From Sphingomonadales bacterium (lineage in GTDB: Bacteria > Pseudomonadota > Alphaproteobacteria > Sphingomonadales > Sphingomonadaceae): DNA of 64,000 nt. Of this stretch, positions 16,211-25,343 are shown one piece after another. Under the pieces are notes generated by a model. It searched no databases and was not told the DNA's origin. It saw nothing but the letters and a program-made list of their open reading frames with translations. The number at the start of each line of letters is the position of its first letter. Within the stretch, counting starts at the first letter, position 1. The position numbers and the translations under genes are program-made. The stretch spans positions 186,001 through 250,000 of the forward strand of contig JADJGU010000001.1 of the NCBI GenBank assembly GCA_016707885.1, read 5' to 3'.

Positions 16211-16266
16211 TAAAGTGACAAAGGTGACAGTCGAGGGGTGCCGTTCCGGTAACTTTTGTCACTTTA
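16211..16266. repeat. Long inverted repeat in the 303-base gap between kup and ktrA
   Basis: Perfect 12-base arms TAAAGTGACAAA (16211-16222) and TTTGTCACTTTA (16255-16266) extend inward with mismatches (GGTGACAG against CCGGTAAC), giving an imperfect stem of about 20 pairs. Lying between convergent genes, it may be a bidirectional terminator, although no clean T run follows. The rest of the gap (15975-16277) shows no convincing gene or RNA. Confidence 0.5.
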
Positions 16267-16277
16267 TGATCGGCAAG

Positions 16278-16709
16278 TCACGCCCCACATAATTGCTCCG
16301 CCAATGCGTGGCCCATGTCGGCTTCGGGGAACACGACCTTTAAAACGCCCAGCCGCGTCAATATCAAGCCGTGCTGGCGGGTCGAGGCCTTGGCCCAGAT
16401 ATCCTTGATACCCAGTTCCTGCAGCGCGAGGACAGAGAGTACGCTGCCCTCAAGGCTGCCCCCAATGGCGACCACGGCATAGTCGACCTCGTTCACGCCC
16501 AGCGCGCGCAGCGCCTCTGCCTCGGTCGAATCCGCCTGCACTACATGCGGCAGGTCGTCGGCGAGTTTCTGGACTATTTCGGCATTGCCGTCGATTCCGA
16601 CCACCTCATGCCCCAGCTCGACAAGGCGCAGCGCCACGGCTTCGCCGAAACGGCCAAGGCCGATCACCGCGACATTTTTCTTCTCGGCGGTTTTTGCACG
16701 CTTAGCCAA
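16278..16709 (-). CDS. Short potassium channel regulatory subunit (RCK-N/TrkA-N only), KtrA-like
   Basis: A 143-residue protein with a Rossmann NAD-binding motif GLGRFGEAVALRLVELGHEVVGID and the rest of an RCK-N domain (DYAVVAIG, IWAKAS, FPEADMGHALAEQL). It lacks the RCK-C ligand domain of typical KtrA (about 220 residues). No frameshifted continuation is visible downstream. The start is TTG at 16709: GAGGAGG lies just upstream, and it overlaps the ktrB stop by 8 bases. An ATG at 16772 would overlap ktrB by 71 bases and lacks support. It should gate the KtrB channel from the cytoplasmic side. Confidence 0.85.
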   Translation of the reverse strand: MAKRAKTAEKKNVAVIGLGRFGEAVALRLVELGHEVVGIDGNAEIVQKLADDLPHVVQADSTEAEALRALGVNEVDYAVVAIGGSLEGSVLSVLALQELGIKDIWAKASTRQHGLILTRLGVLKVVFPEADMGHALAEQLCGA

Positions 16710-18102
16710 TGAGAACCTCCTCTTTGGGATAGTGATAGAATACCGGTTTGCCCCGCGAAGCAAGTGCCGCAAACAATGTGATCGGGCCGACCCGCCCGAC
16801 GAGCATCAGGAAGATTAGCAGATATTTGCCCGGATCGGTGAATTGAGCGGTGACGCCGGTAGATAAGCCGACGGTGGCAAAAGCCGAAACCGCCTCAAAC
16901 ATTGCATCGCGCGGGGCGATCTGCGGTGACAGCGCGACGAGCAGATAGCCGCATGCCATCACCAGCACGGCGGCCAGTGCAACCACCGAAATTGCCCGGC
17001 GCTGGTTATGTTCGCCGATGCGGCGGCCAAAGGCCTCAACATCGGGCTTGCCACGGATTTCGGACCAGACGATCAACAAGATGACGACAACGGTCGCCAC
17101 CTTCACGCCGCCTGCCGTGCCCGCGCTGCCACCGCCGATGAACATCAGGATAGAGGTCAGCATTAGCGACTGGTCACTGAGTTCACCGATATTGACCGCG
17201 TTGAACCCTGCCGTGCGCGCCGTCACCGACTGGAACAAACCATTGAGGACATGCGCATGCGGCTCCATATTGCCCATCGTCTTGGGATTGTTCCATTCGA
17301 GGGCGATGAACAGCAAGGCTCCGGCCACCAGCAATATCGAATAGCCCCACAAGGTCAGCCGTCCGTGCAGCGAAATCCGTTTCCACCCGCGCTGGGTCCA
17401 CAGGTCACGATAGACCGGATAGCCGATGCCACCTGCGACCACAGCGGCCATGATCGGCGTCAGGAAAAGCCAGTCGGACTGGAAACCCATCAGATTGTCG
17501 CTCCACAGCGCGAAACCGGCATTGTTGAACGCGGAAACGGCGTGGAATAGCCCGTTCCAGGCGGCATCGGCCAGCGGCTGGCCATGACCAAGCGAGAGCC
17601 AGCCGAATAGCCAGAGCGCGATAATAGCCTCAAAAGTAAAGGTGAAAGCAATGATGATTTTGAGCAGCGGGCGGACATTGCCTGGCGTGATCCCGCTATT
17701 TTCCGCCGCCAGCCCGCGCCTTATGCCAAAGCCCATGGTGCGGCTGAACAGGGCGACGATCAGCACCGAGGCGCTCATGATGCCAAGGCCGCCCAATTGG
17801 ATCAGGATCAGGATGATCAGCTCGCCCAACCCCGACCAATGGTTGGGCACATCGAGCGTCGACAGGCCGGTAACGCACAGCGCCGAAATCGCGGTGAACC
17901 ATGCATCGACGAATGGCGTGCCCTGCCCGCTTTCGGTTGCCGAGGGCAAAGAAAGGGCGAATGCGCCGAGCAGCGAGACGAGGAAGAACAGCAGCGGCAC
18001 AATCTGCACCGGCCGCGCGAACAGCAGGTTCACCAGACGATCGAGCGTGCTGACCGCGAGCCGCTCTACCAGATGTTCGGGATGATGTTGTTGCTCGGCC
18101 AA
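16702..18102 (-). CDS. ktrB: Potassium transporter KtrB/TrkH family
   Basis: A 466-residue membrane protein with four pseudo-repeated pore loops, each with its conserved glycine: CVTGLST, NNAGFAL, RTAGFN and ATVGLSTG. This is the K+ selectivity filter of the TrkH/KtrB superfamily. It conducts K+ together with the RCK subunit encoded immediately downstream in overlapping frames. It lies 53 bases after folE on the same strand. With kup 2 kb away, the region encodes two separate K+ uptake systems. Confidence 0.9.
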   Translation of the reverse strand: MAEQQHHPEHLVERLAVSTLDRLVNLLFARPVQIVPLLFFLVSLLGAFALSLPSATESGQGTPFVDAWFTAISALCVTGLSTLDVPNHWSGLGELIILILIQLGGLGIMSASVLIVALFSRTMGFGIRRGLAAENSGITPGNVRPLLKIIIAFTFTFEAIIALWLFGWLSLGHGQPLADAAWNGLFHAVSAFNNAGFALWSDNLMGFQSDWLFLTPIMAAVVAGGIGYPVYRDLWTQRGWKRISLHGRLTLWGYSILLVAGALLFIALEWNNPKTMGNMEPHAHVLNGLFQSVTARTAGFNAVNIGELSDQSLMLTSILMFIGGGSAGTAGGVKVATVVVILLIVWSEIRGKPDVEAFGRRIGEHNQRRAISVVALAAVLVMACGYLLVALSPQIAPRDAMFEAVSAFATVGLSTGVTAQFTDPGKYLLIFLMLVGRVGPITLFAALASRGKPVFYHYPKEEVLIG

Positions 18103-18155
18103 GACTTTCCCCTTGCCAGCAATGCCTTAATGGCAATGTGCAGCAGGGGGAAGGT

Positions 18156-18791
18156 TCAATAACCCATCAGGCTCATCACTTCCTTGCGGCTCGACTGATC
18201 GTCGAGGAAGCAGCCGATGAGCTTGGAGGTGACCATGTTGACGCCATGCACCTTCACCCCGCGCCCGGTCATGCAGCCATGCTGCGCCTCGATCACCACC
18301 GCGACGCCTTCGGGCTTCAGATTGTCCCAGATGCAATTGGCAACCTCTGCCGTCAGCCGTTCCTGCACCTGCAGGCGGCGGGCAAAGCCGTGGAGGACGC
18401 GGGCGAGCTTGGATATGCCGACAACGCGGTCGGTCGGCATATAGGCGATCGATGCCTTGCCGATGATCGGCGCCATATGGTGCTCGCAATGCGACTGGAA
18501 CGGAATGTCTTTCAGCAGCACGAGCTCGTGATAGCCGCCGACTTCTTCAAATGTGCGCGATAGATGGACCGAAGGATCCTCACCATAGCCCGCGCAATAT
18601 TCGCGCCACGCACGGCCAACACGGCGCGGTGTATCGATCAGGCCTTCACGGCGAGGATCATCACCCGTCCAGCGGATCAATGTCTTGATCGCTTCGAGCA
18701 CATTGTCGGGAACGACAACCTTGCCGCTCTCGTCAATCTCGTCATCATAGTGAATGTGCGCGATGGGAAACACCATTTCGGGTCTGTTCAT
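18156..18791 (-). CDS. folE: GTP cyclohydrolase I
   Basis: A 211-residue FolE-type enzyme converting GTP to dihydroneopterin triphosphate, the first step of folate and pterin synthesis. The conserved zinc-site segment FQSHCEHHMAPIIGKASIAYMP and later QHGCMTGRGVKVHG supply the Cys/His ligands, and VGISKLARVLHGFARRLQVQE is the core family signature. AAGGACAGG precedes the ATG. Its neighbours (a TonB-like protein upstream, ktrB downstream) are unrelated, so any operon with them is incidental. Confidence 0.96.
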   Translation of the reverse strand: MNRPEMVFPIAHIHYDDEIDESGKVVVPDNVLEAIKTLIRWTGDDPRREGLIDTPRRVGRAWREYCAGYGEDPSVHLSRTFEEVGGYHELVLLKDIPFQSHCEHHMAPIIGKASIAYMPTDRVVGISKLARVLHGFARRLQVQERLTAEVANCIWDNLKPEGVAVVIEAQHGCMTGRGVKVHGVNMVTSKLIGCFLDDQSSRKEVMSLMGY

Positions 18792-18912
18792 TAGCCTGTC
18801 CTTGCGGAGTCGAAGTCACGCAACGTTAGGCCCAGCCCGCCTTTCTATCCTATACAGCCATTAACCCTTAAGGCGTTGTCCGCAAGGGGTTCGACGCCGG
18901 ACGGACGATGTA

Positions 18913-19839
18913 TCACCGTGGAATCTGCCAACGCACGCGGCTCGACCAACTGGTAGGGCCGCCACCATCGGCGATTGGGCGGAACCTTGCCCTGCGCAGC
19001 AACGCTTTGCACGTGGCGGCATCAAGGTCGGCATGGCCGCTTGAACCGGTCACCGAACAAGCGGTCGGTTTGCCGTCGATATTCACATCAAGACGAAAAG
19101 CGGTCGTGCCCTGGCGTTCCTGCCGCAGCGCCCGCGACGGATAATCATTGGTTGTCACCCATGTGCCGGGATTGCCGAGGGGTATGGCAAAGTCTGACCT
19201 TTCAATATCGATGTCTGGTGGGCCGGTTTGAGGAGATTCCTCAGCGTCGGAGGATTCTGCCTGAACTGGAACTTCGAACGCATGTTCGCTGCCGGCAGCA
19301 GGCGCTGCAGGATCGTCACTATCGAGCGTATTGATCAGCAGCACAAAAAGCACAACCGCAACAGCCAGCACATTTCGGCCGATTTTGGTGTTGACCAACC
19401 AGTCGAGAACGGCACCGGTTCCACTTTGCGGGAAGTTCAATCGGAACTGGCTATATTCTTCGTCTTTCTCTGCCTGCTCTTCCTCCAAAGTTCTGTAGCC
19501 ACCGCCAGGTTGATATTCGGCAGACGAATGGGGTTGATGCGTTTCAGTCTGTGCAGCAGGTTCAGCGACTTCGAGCGGGCGCGGCGTGTCGGCGGGTATG
19601 GCCGCGGACTTGCTTTGCAATTCGGATTCCGCCCGGCGCGCCTCGATAACATGGAGATTTGCACGCAACGAGGCTTTGCCCTTCGCAAGCGATACCCGAC
19701 ATTTGGCACACACATTCTCGAGTGGTTCAGCAGCATGCGCGGACGACCGCATCAGATCATCGACACGATCCCGAACATCCTCAAAATCAGATAATGTGGC
19801 GCCGCATTCCTTACATTTAGGTTCGCCAAAGCCAAACAT
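18913..19839 (-). CDS. TonB-like protein with an N-terminal zinc ribbon
   Basis: A 308-residue protein. Residues 9-47 hold two Cys-X2-Cys knuckles (CKECG and CAKC), a probable zinc ribbon. A charged linker follows, then a single membrane helix (about 155-172, IGRNVLAVAVVLFVLLI). The C-terminal domain is of TonB type (about 225-308: YPSRALRQERQG, FRLDVNIDGKPTACSVTGSSGHADLDAATCKALLRRARF). Normal TonB has its membrane helix at the very N-terminus and no cytoplasmic domain. No ExbB, ExbD or receptor is nearby. The start at 19839 has AAGG about 8 bases upstream. A role in envelope energy transduction is possible but unproven. Confidence 0.7.
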   Translation of the reverse strand: MFGFGEPKCKECGATLSDFEDVRDRVDDLMRSSAHAAEPLENVCAKCRVSLAKGKASLRANLHVIEARRAESELQSKSAAIPADTPRPLEVAEPAAQTETHQPHSSAEYQPGGGYRTLEEEQAEKDEEYSQFRLNFPQSGTGAVLDWLVNTKIGRNVLAVAVVLFVLLINTLDSDDPAAPAAGSEHAFEVPVQAESSDAEESPQTGPPDIDIERSDFAIPLGNPGTWVTTNDYPSRALRQERQGTTAFRLDVNIDGKPTACSVTGSSGHADLDAATCKALLRRARFRPIADGGGPTSWSSRVRWQIPR

Positions 19840-19853
19840 CGCCGCGCCTTTGG

Positions 19854-20507
19854 CTAGCCGATCGCCTGCCCGGTTTTCGCCCAATCAGCGAGAAAGCCTT
19901 CGATGCCCTTGTCCGTCAGGATGTGCTTGAACAGTCCTTTGATGACCGAGGGCGGCGCGGTCATGACGTCGGCACCGATTTTCGCGGCTTCTAGAACATG
20001 GATACCGTGGCGGACGCTGGCGACAAGGATTTCGGTGCCGAAATCATAATTGTCATAGATCAGGCGGATATCGGAAATCAGGTTCATGCCATCAAAGCCG
20101 TTATCGTCATGACGACCGACAAAGGGCGAGATGAAGGTCGCGCCGGCTTTTGCCGCGAGAAGCGCCTGGTTGGCCGAGAAGCAAAGTGTGACATTGACCA
20201 TCGTACCGTCGCTGGTCAGCGCCTTGCAGGTTTTCAGCCCATCTATGGTTAGTGGCACTTTGATGCAGACATTGTCCGCGATCTTGCGCAGCACCTCGGC
20301 CTCTTTCATCATCGTCGCATGATCGAGAGCCACGACCTCTGCCGAGACGGGCCCATCAGTAAGCCCGCAGATTTCCTTTGTGACCTCCATGAAATCGCGT
20401 CCCGACTTCATGATCAGCGAAGGATTGGTTGTGACACCATCGAGCAGGCCGGTGGCCGCAAGTTCTTTGATATCGTCAATTTCGGCAGTGTCAGCGAAGA
20501 ACTTCAT
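19854..20507 (-). CDS. Transaldolase / fructose-6-phosphate aldolase family (TalC-like)
   Basis: A 217-residue TIM-barrel protein beginning MKFFADTAEIDDIKELAATGLLDGVTTNPSL, with the Schiff-base Lys in CIKVPLT. The segment ATFISPFVGRHDD carries Phe where fructose-6-phosphate aldolases have Tyr, the residue that separates aldolase from transaldolase activity. A short transaldolase of the pentose phosphate pathway is therefore the better call. It is followed 14 bases later by the zinc-ribbon TonB-like gene. Confidence 0.9.
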   Translation of the reverse strand: MKFFADTAEIDDIKELAATGLLDGVTTNPSLIMKSGRDFMEVTKEICGLTDGPVSAEVVALDHATMMKEAEVLRKIADNVCIKVPLTIDGLKTCKALTSDGTMVNVTLCFSANQALLAAKAGATFISPFVGRHDDNGFDGMNLISDIRLIYDNYDFGTEILVASVRHGIHVLEAAKIGADVMTAPPSVIKGLFKHILTDKGIEGFLADWAKTGQAIG

Positions 20508-20617
20508 GTGCGGTCTACTCTCAAATCAGGTGAAGAATCGAATATATCGACTAATGGCAAAATGCTTGCCGGTTGGACAGGATATTTCGATCGCCGGTGC
20601 AATCCTGAACTTGAGAT

Positions 20618-22210
20618 CTACGAGCCCGCGTTTTTACTGTGAAGCAGCAAAGTCGAAATGGTGGACCGAAGTTGCGCAGGGCGTATCGGTTTTTTCAACA
20701 CGGTGACAGCCGCCTGATCGGGCATTTGCCTGACTTTGCTTTCGTCATGCCCCGTCAGGATGAGCACAGGAAGATCGGCCCCCATCTGCGCCCGGGCGGC
20801 GCCAACCACTTCCTCACCGGTAACACCGCCACCGAGGTCGAAATCGGTTATCAGCAGATCATAATCGCCTTCGAACAACTGATCGGGCAGTCCCGTAAGC
20901 GCATCCACTTCACACCCCCATGCGGCGAGCAAATCGCGCATGGCATCCATCACGTCGATGTCATCTTCCACCAGTAAGACGTTGCGCCCCTTTAACGGCA
21001 ACCGCGGATCAAACCTTTTAGTGCGCAAGGATTCAGGAGCAACATCTGTCGCCAGCTCAATACCCTGCAGCTTGATCGATGTTCCCTTTCCATGTTCGGA
21101 ATGGATAGCAACCTCTATCCCGAGCAAGTCGGAAATCCGTTTGACGATTGAAAGGCCCAGCCCAACGCCCTGGCGGTCTGGATCGCCGCGTTCCCGGACC
21201 TGGAAGAATTCATCAAAAACGCGCATCAAATGCTCGCTGGCGATGCCTTCGCCATTGTCGCAAACTTGAATCATTACCCGATCACCTGCCGACCGGCAGC
21301 CGAGTACAACCTTGCCATCGATGCTATGCTTGATCGCGTTCGAAATGAGATTCTGCAAAATGGTGGTTAACAAGGCACGATCGCAACGCACAATTTTGGT
21401 TGTCTTGACGACCTGGAAATCGACATTCGACCAGGCAGCGGCTGCTGAATTCTGCGCTTCGAGTTCGGCAAATATCTGTCCCAGCGCGATTGGCTCGATT
21501 TCCGCCTTCAGCGTGCCGCTATCAAGCGTCGATACGTCGAGCAAAGACCGAAAAAGGCGAGCCACACCCTGCAACGATCTGTCAATGCGGTCGGCGATAA
21601 CGCGCTGCTCGCGCGACAAACCTGTGCGCCTGAGCGTTTCCAGAAACAACCCGATCGCATGTACCGGCTGGCGAAGATCATGGCTGGCTTGAGCCAGAAA
21701 ACGTGACTTTGACAAACTGGCATCTTCAGCGGCGCGCAACGCCCGGTCATTCGCGCGGAGCAATGTATAACCATAATGAGGGATGATCAGCGCGGTTATC
21801 GACAATGTCGCCACCATGCTGGGGTCCGCTTGCCAATATGGCGTCAGCCAGAATATCGCGAACAAGCTGATTTGGGCCATGAATGTGGCAATAATCAAAT
21901 ATCGCCGTCCAAATCGAAAACCGTTCCCCATGGTTACCCAGAGAATGACCGCATAAAGCGGCAACATCACGACGCAACCGGCGATTATCCCATAAGATAG
22001 ACCGGCAAAGTCATTCACCATTACTGCGATGCGGCGGGCCGGATAATGTCCCGGATAGGCTTTGGTATGCAAAAGGATTGCGACCGAAACCGGTAGGAAA
22101 AACACATTATAGGTCAGAACGTTGCGGGCCCATTCCTCTAAGCGGAGTCCGCCCGTCATATAGTAATTTGTAGCCAGGATGTAGAGGATGATCGTGAACA
22201 ACATCCCCAT
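20618..22210 (-). CDS. Hybrid sensor histidine kinase with C-terminal receiver
   Basis: A 530-residue membrane kinase. About five to six hydrophobic segments span residues 3-152. The dimerisation domain carries His177 in FLAQASHDLRQPVHAIG. The ATPase domain shows NLISNAIKHS (N box), DNGEGI (G1) and GVGLGLSIVKR (G2). A C-terminal receiver (about 405-525) has Asp456 in LLITDFD and Lys in VLKKP. It probably senses a membrane or hydrophobic signal and passes phosphate to its own receiver. No partner response regulator or Hpt gene is adjacent, so the output is unknown. Confidence 0.92.
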   Translation of the reverse strand: MGMLFTIILYILATNYYMTGGLRLEEWARNVLTYNVFFLPVSVAILLHTKAYPGHYPARRIAVMVNDFAGLSYGIIAGCVVMLPLYAVILWVTMGNGFRFGRRYLIIATFMAQISLFAIFWLTPYWQADPSMVATLSITALIIPHYGYTLLRANDRALRAAEDASLSKSRFLAQASHDLRQPVHAIGLFLETLRRTGLSREQRVIADRIDRSLQGVARLFRSLLDVSTLDSGTLKAEIEPIALGQIFAELEAQNSAAAAWSNVDFQVVKTTKIVRCDRALLTTILQNLISNAIKHSIDGKVVLGCRSAGDRVMIQVCDNGEGIASEHLMRVFDEFFQVRERGDPDRQGVGLGLSIVKRISDLLGIEVAIHSEHGKGTSIKLQGIELATDVAPESLRTKRFDPRLPLKGRNVLLVEDDIDVMDAMRDLLAAWGCEVDALTGLPDQLFEGDYDLLITDFDLGGGVTGEEVVGAARAQMGADLPVLILTGHDESKVRQMPDQAAVTVLKKPIRPAQLRSTISTLLLHSKNAGS

Positions 22211-22310
22211 CCGGTTCCATTCTCATACCCGTAGCGTGCTGCAGTCTGTCGGAAGAATGCAGTATGTTACCGGCGGATTTTTTTGGAAACCAGACGCCAG
22301 ACACAGCTTT

Positions 22311-22991
22311 CTATCTGAGCAAGCCGAATACGCCAATAAGTAAAGGATCGTTGGTTTTTTGCGGATTGGCACGAATGCCCTCTTCCTCAAGACCAATCGC
22401 TGCCCAAATGGCGTCGTCAGCCTTGCGGGTAATATCCTGACCCAGTGCCGCCATATCAAAGCCGGTTACCGACTGGACCGCGCGGTTGATGACCTGATCG
22501 TCGAACAAGCGCAGACCATCGGAAATACCGGGAAGCATCGCGTCAAACAACGCGATGCCCATCTTGCCGCGCAAAAAACGGGTCGCTGCTTGCGGCCCGC
22601 CGCGCACAATTTCATCGGCGGCCTCGATACTGACCATCCGGATCGTGTCTGCAATCAACGGAGCGGCGCGTTCCGCACCTTTTTCGGCGGCCCTATTGAG
22701 TTGGCGCTGCAGCCGGTCTCGGAAGGACTGGCTTTGCAGCACGACCGAGAGAATTCCCGTACCGCGACCGCCGCCCAACCGGTCTGGCAAGGCGATACGT
22801 GCCACCGAATGGTCGTAAAAACCACCCGGTTGCAACAGCAGCGCAAACGCATTTTGCGATGCCGCCACCAGCAACCGGCGAATGACTTCAGCAAGGCTGT
22901 AGCGAGGCCCTGAAGCGCAACCAACCAGAGCGAGCGTCGCCCCGGCGGCACCTGCCAGCAGAAGTTGGCGGCGTTCGAACAATATGGACAT
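22311..22991 (-). CDS. DUF4197 family lipoprotein
   Basis: A 226-residue protein with a signal ending in a lipobox (LALVGC, Cys near 25), so it is probably lipid-anchored in the envelope. The remainder matches the alpha-helical DUF4197 family: FALLLQPGGFYDHSVARIALP, a helical middle, and the ending DDAIWAAIGLEEEGIRANP. GGAGGAG lies upstream of the ATG at 22991. The family has no established function. It is divergent from priA, and the hybrid kinase gene is on the same strand 100 bases downstream. Confidence 0.8.
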   Translation of the reverse strand: MSILFERRQLLLAGAAGATLALVGCASGPRYSLAEVIRRLLVAASQNAFALLLQPGGFYDHSVARIALPDRLGGGRGTGILSVVLQSQSFRDRLQRQLNRAAEKGAERAAPLIADTIRMVSIEAADEIVRGGPQAATRFLRGKMGIALFDAMLPGISDGLRLFDDQVINRAVQSVTGFDMAALGQDITRKADDAIWAAIGLEEEGIRANPQKTNDPLLIGVFGLLR

Positions 22992-23105
22992 GAAGCGACT
23001 CCTCCCAAAACCCTATAACGTTCGAATATCAGAAAAATTCCGACTCTACCATGAACGGGTCGGTGAAGGCGTGACGCGACAGGGGTCACACCCTATATCC
23101 ACCAG

Positions 23106-25291
23106 ATGAATCGTCCCAGCCCCTCTGGCAAACGCGTGCGCGTTATCCTGTTGACGCAGGTCATAGGGCCGCTCGACTATCGGCTGCCTGGCTGGATGGA
23201 CGCCGATATTGGTTCGGTTGTTGTTGTACCGCTCGGCCCGCGCAAGCTGGTCGGCGTGATCTGGGACGACGGCGTGTTCGGCGACGAGGCGGTCGAGGAG
23301 CACCGCCTGCGCAATGTGCTGGAGGTGGTCGATGTGCCACCGATCAAGCGAGGGTTGCGGCGGCTGGTCGACTGGGTCGCGGATTATTATCTCTCCAATC
23401 ATGCGGCTGTCTTGCGGATGGTTTTATCGTCATCGGCGGCGTTATCGGCTGGTGGCACGATTACCGAATATCGACCCTCGGGTATCGAACCTGCCCGGCT
23501 GACACCACAGCGGGCGGTCGCGCTAGACGCATTGGTCGATGCGCAGGGGCTGGTGCGCGAACTGGCCGAGCAAGCGGGGGTCAGCGAGGGTGTGATCCGC
23601 GGGCTGGTAAAGGCGGGCGCGCTGGAGCCGGTGATGGTCAGCATCGATGCGCCCTTTGCGGCGCCTGAACCCGACCATGACCATCCCGAACTGTCAGACC
23701 TGCAGGAAGCCGCCGCAAAGGTGATGCGCGATGCAGTTAGATCAGGCGGATTCGAACCGATGGTGCTTGACGGCGTCACCGGATCGGGCAAGACCGAAAC
23801 CTATTTTGAAGCGGTGGCAGAGGCGCTGAAGATTGGAAAGCAAGTTCTTGTCTTGCTTCCTGAAATTGCTCTTACCCAGCCCTTTCTGCAACGCTTCGAA
23901 GCGCGCTTGGCGTCGAACCCGCAACCTGGCATTCGGGAATGAAGCAATCGCAGCGCCGGCGGGTGTGGCGCGGTGTGGCAGAGGGGCGGGCGCAGGTGGT
24001 GGCCGGTGCTCGCTCGGCCCTGTTCCTGCCCTTTGCCAATCCCGGGCTGATCGTTGTCGACGAGGCGCATGAGATCAGCTTCAAGCAGGAAGATGGCGTA
24101 CGTTATCATGCGCGCGACGTTGCGGTGATGCGCGGCAAGTTTGAGGGCTTCCCGGTCGTGCTGGCATCGGCCACACCCGCGCTCGAAAGCCGCCATATGG
24201 TGAGCATCGGGCGCTACAAGGGCCTTGAAATCCCCTCGCGCTTTGGCGCAGCAAAGCTCCCGCGCATCGAAGCCATTGACCTGACGCAGGACCAGCCCGA
24301 ACGCGGCACATGGATCGCGCCGACTCTGCTCAAGGCGCTTGAAGAGCGGCTGGAGCGCGGTGAGCAGAGCCTGCTCTTCCTCAACCGACGCGGCTATGCG
24401 CCACTAACCTTGTGCCGCAATTGCGGGCATCGTTTTGAATGCCCCAATTGCACGGCTTGGATGGTCGAGCACCGCTTGGTCCGCCGCCTTGCTTGCCATC
24501 ATTGCGGCCATGTCATGCCCCCGCCCGATAAATGCCCGGAATGCAGCGCGGAGGACAGCCTCGTCCCATGCGGCCCGGGGGTCGAGCGGATAAGCGACGA
24601 GGTCAAACGCTTCTTTCCTGAAGCGCGCACCATTGTCGCTACCTCGGACACTTTGTGGTCACCTGAAAAAGCCGCCGAATTTGTCGCGCTGGTCGAGAAT
24701 AAGGCGGTCGACATCATCATCGGTACGCAATTGGTGACCAAGGGATATCATTTCCCCGAACTGACTTTGGTCGGCATCATCGACGCCGATCTTGGATTAG
24801 AGGGCGGCGATTTGCGCGCCGCCGAGCGCACCTTTCAGCAAATTGCCCAAGCGGCGGGCCGCGCAGGCCGCGCTGACAAGCCCGGTGAAGTCTATATCCA
24901 GACGCGCAACCCGTCGCATCCAGTCATCGCAGCGCTGGTGGGTGGCGACCGCGATGGCTTCTACGATGCGGAAACCGAGCAACGCCGCCGCGCCGGTGCC
25001 CCGCCTTTTGGACGCTTTGCTGCGATCATCATCAGTTCAGAGGATGAACGCGAAGCCATCGAAACAGCGCGGGCAGTCGGTGGTTCAGCCCCGCAGGTCG
25101 ACGGGATGCATGTCTATGGCCCAGCACCTGCTCCGCTCGCCATGCTGCGCGGACGCCACCGGCAGCGCTTGCTGGTGCATGCGCTCCGCTCAGTCGAGTT
25201 GCAGAGCATCATGCGCGAATGGCTCGGCGGTCTCGAATTCCCGCGTAGTGTGCGGGTGGGTGTCGACGTTGATCCATACAGCTTCCTGTAA
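23106..25291 (+). CDS. priA: Primosomal helicase PriA, split by a one-base frameshift
   Basis: Together the two frames encode a PriA of about 728 residues, the helicase that reloads the replisome at stalled forks. Frame one (23106-23942) holds the N-terminal DNA-binding part and the Walker A motif GVTGSGKT (about 223-230). Frame two continues with the Walker B/DEAH motif VVDEAHE, the zinc-binding cysteines (CRNCG, CPNC, CHHCG, CPEC) and the helicase C-terminal domain. The break is at 23907-23908: TT where TTT would give an uninterrupted ARFGVEPATWHSGMKQSQRRR, the normal family sequence. A sequence error is the likely cause. Confidence 0.93.
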
Positions 25292-25343
25292 GCAAATTTT
25301 TGCTCTACCTTTAGCCGTCTTATTTCTATAACACAGTGCATCG

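Noticed and set aside
16702..16772. ATG start for the KtrA-like gene at 16772
   Set aside because: It would overlap ktrB by 71 bases and lacks a ribosome site; TTG 16709 has GAGGAGG and gives the expected N-terminus.
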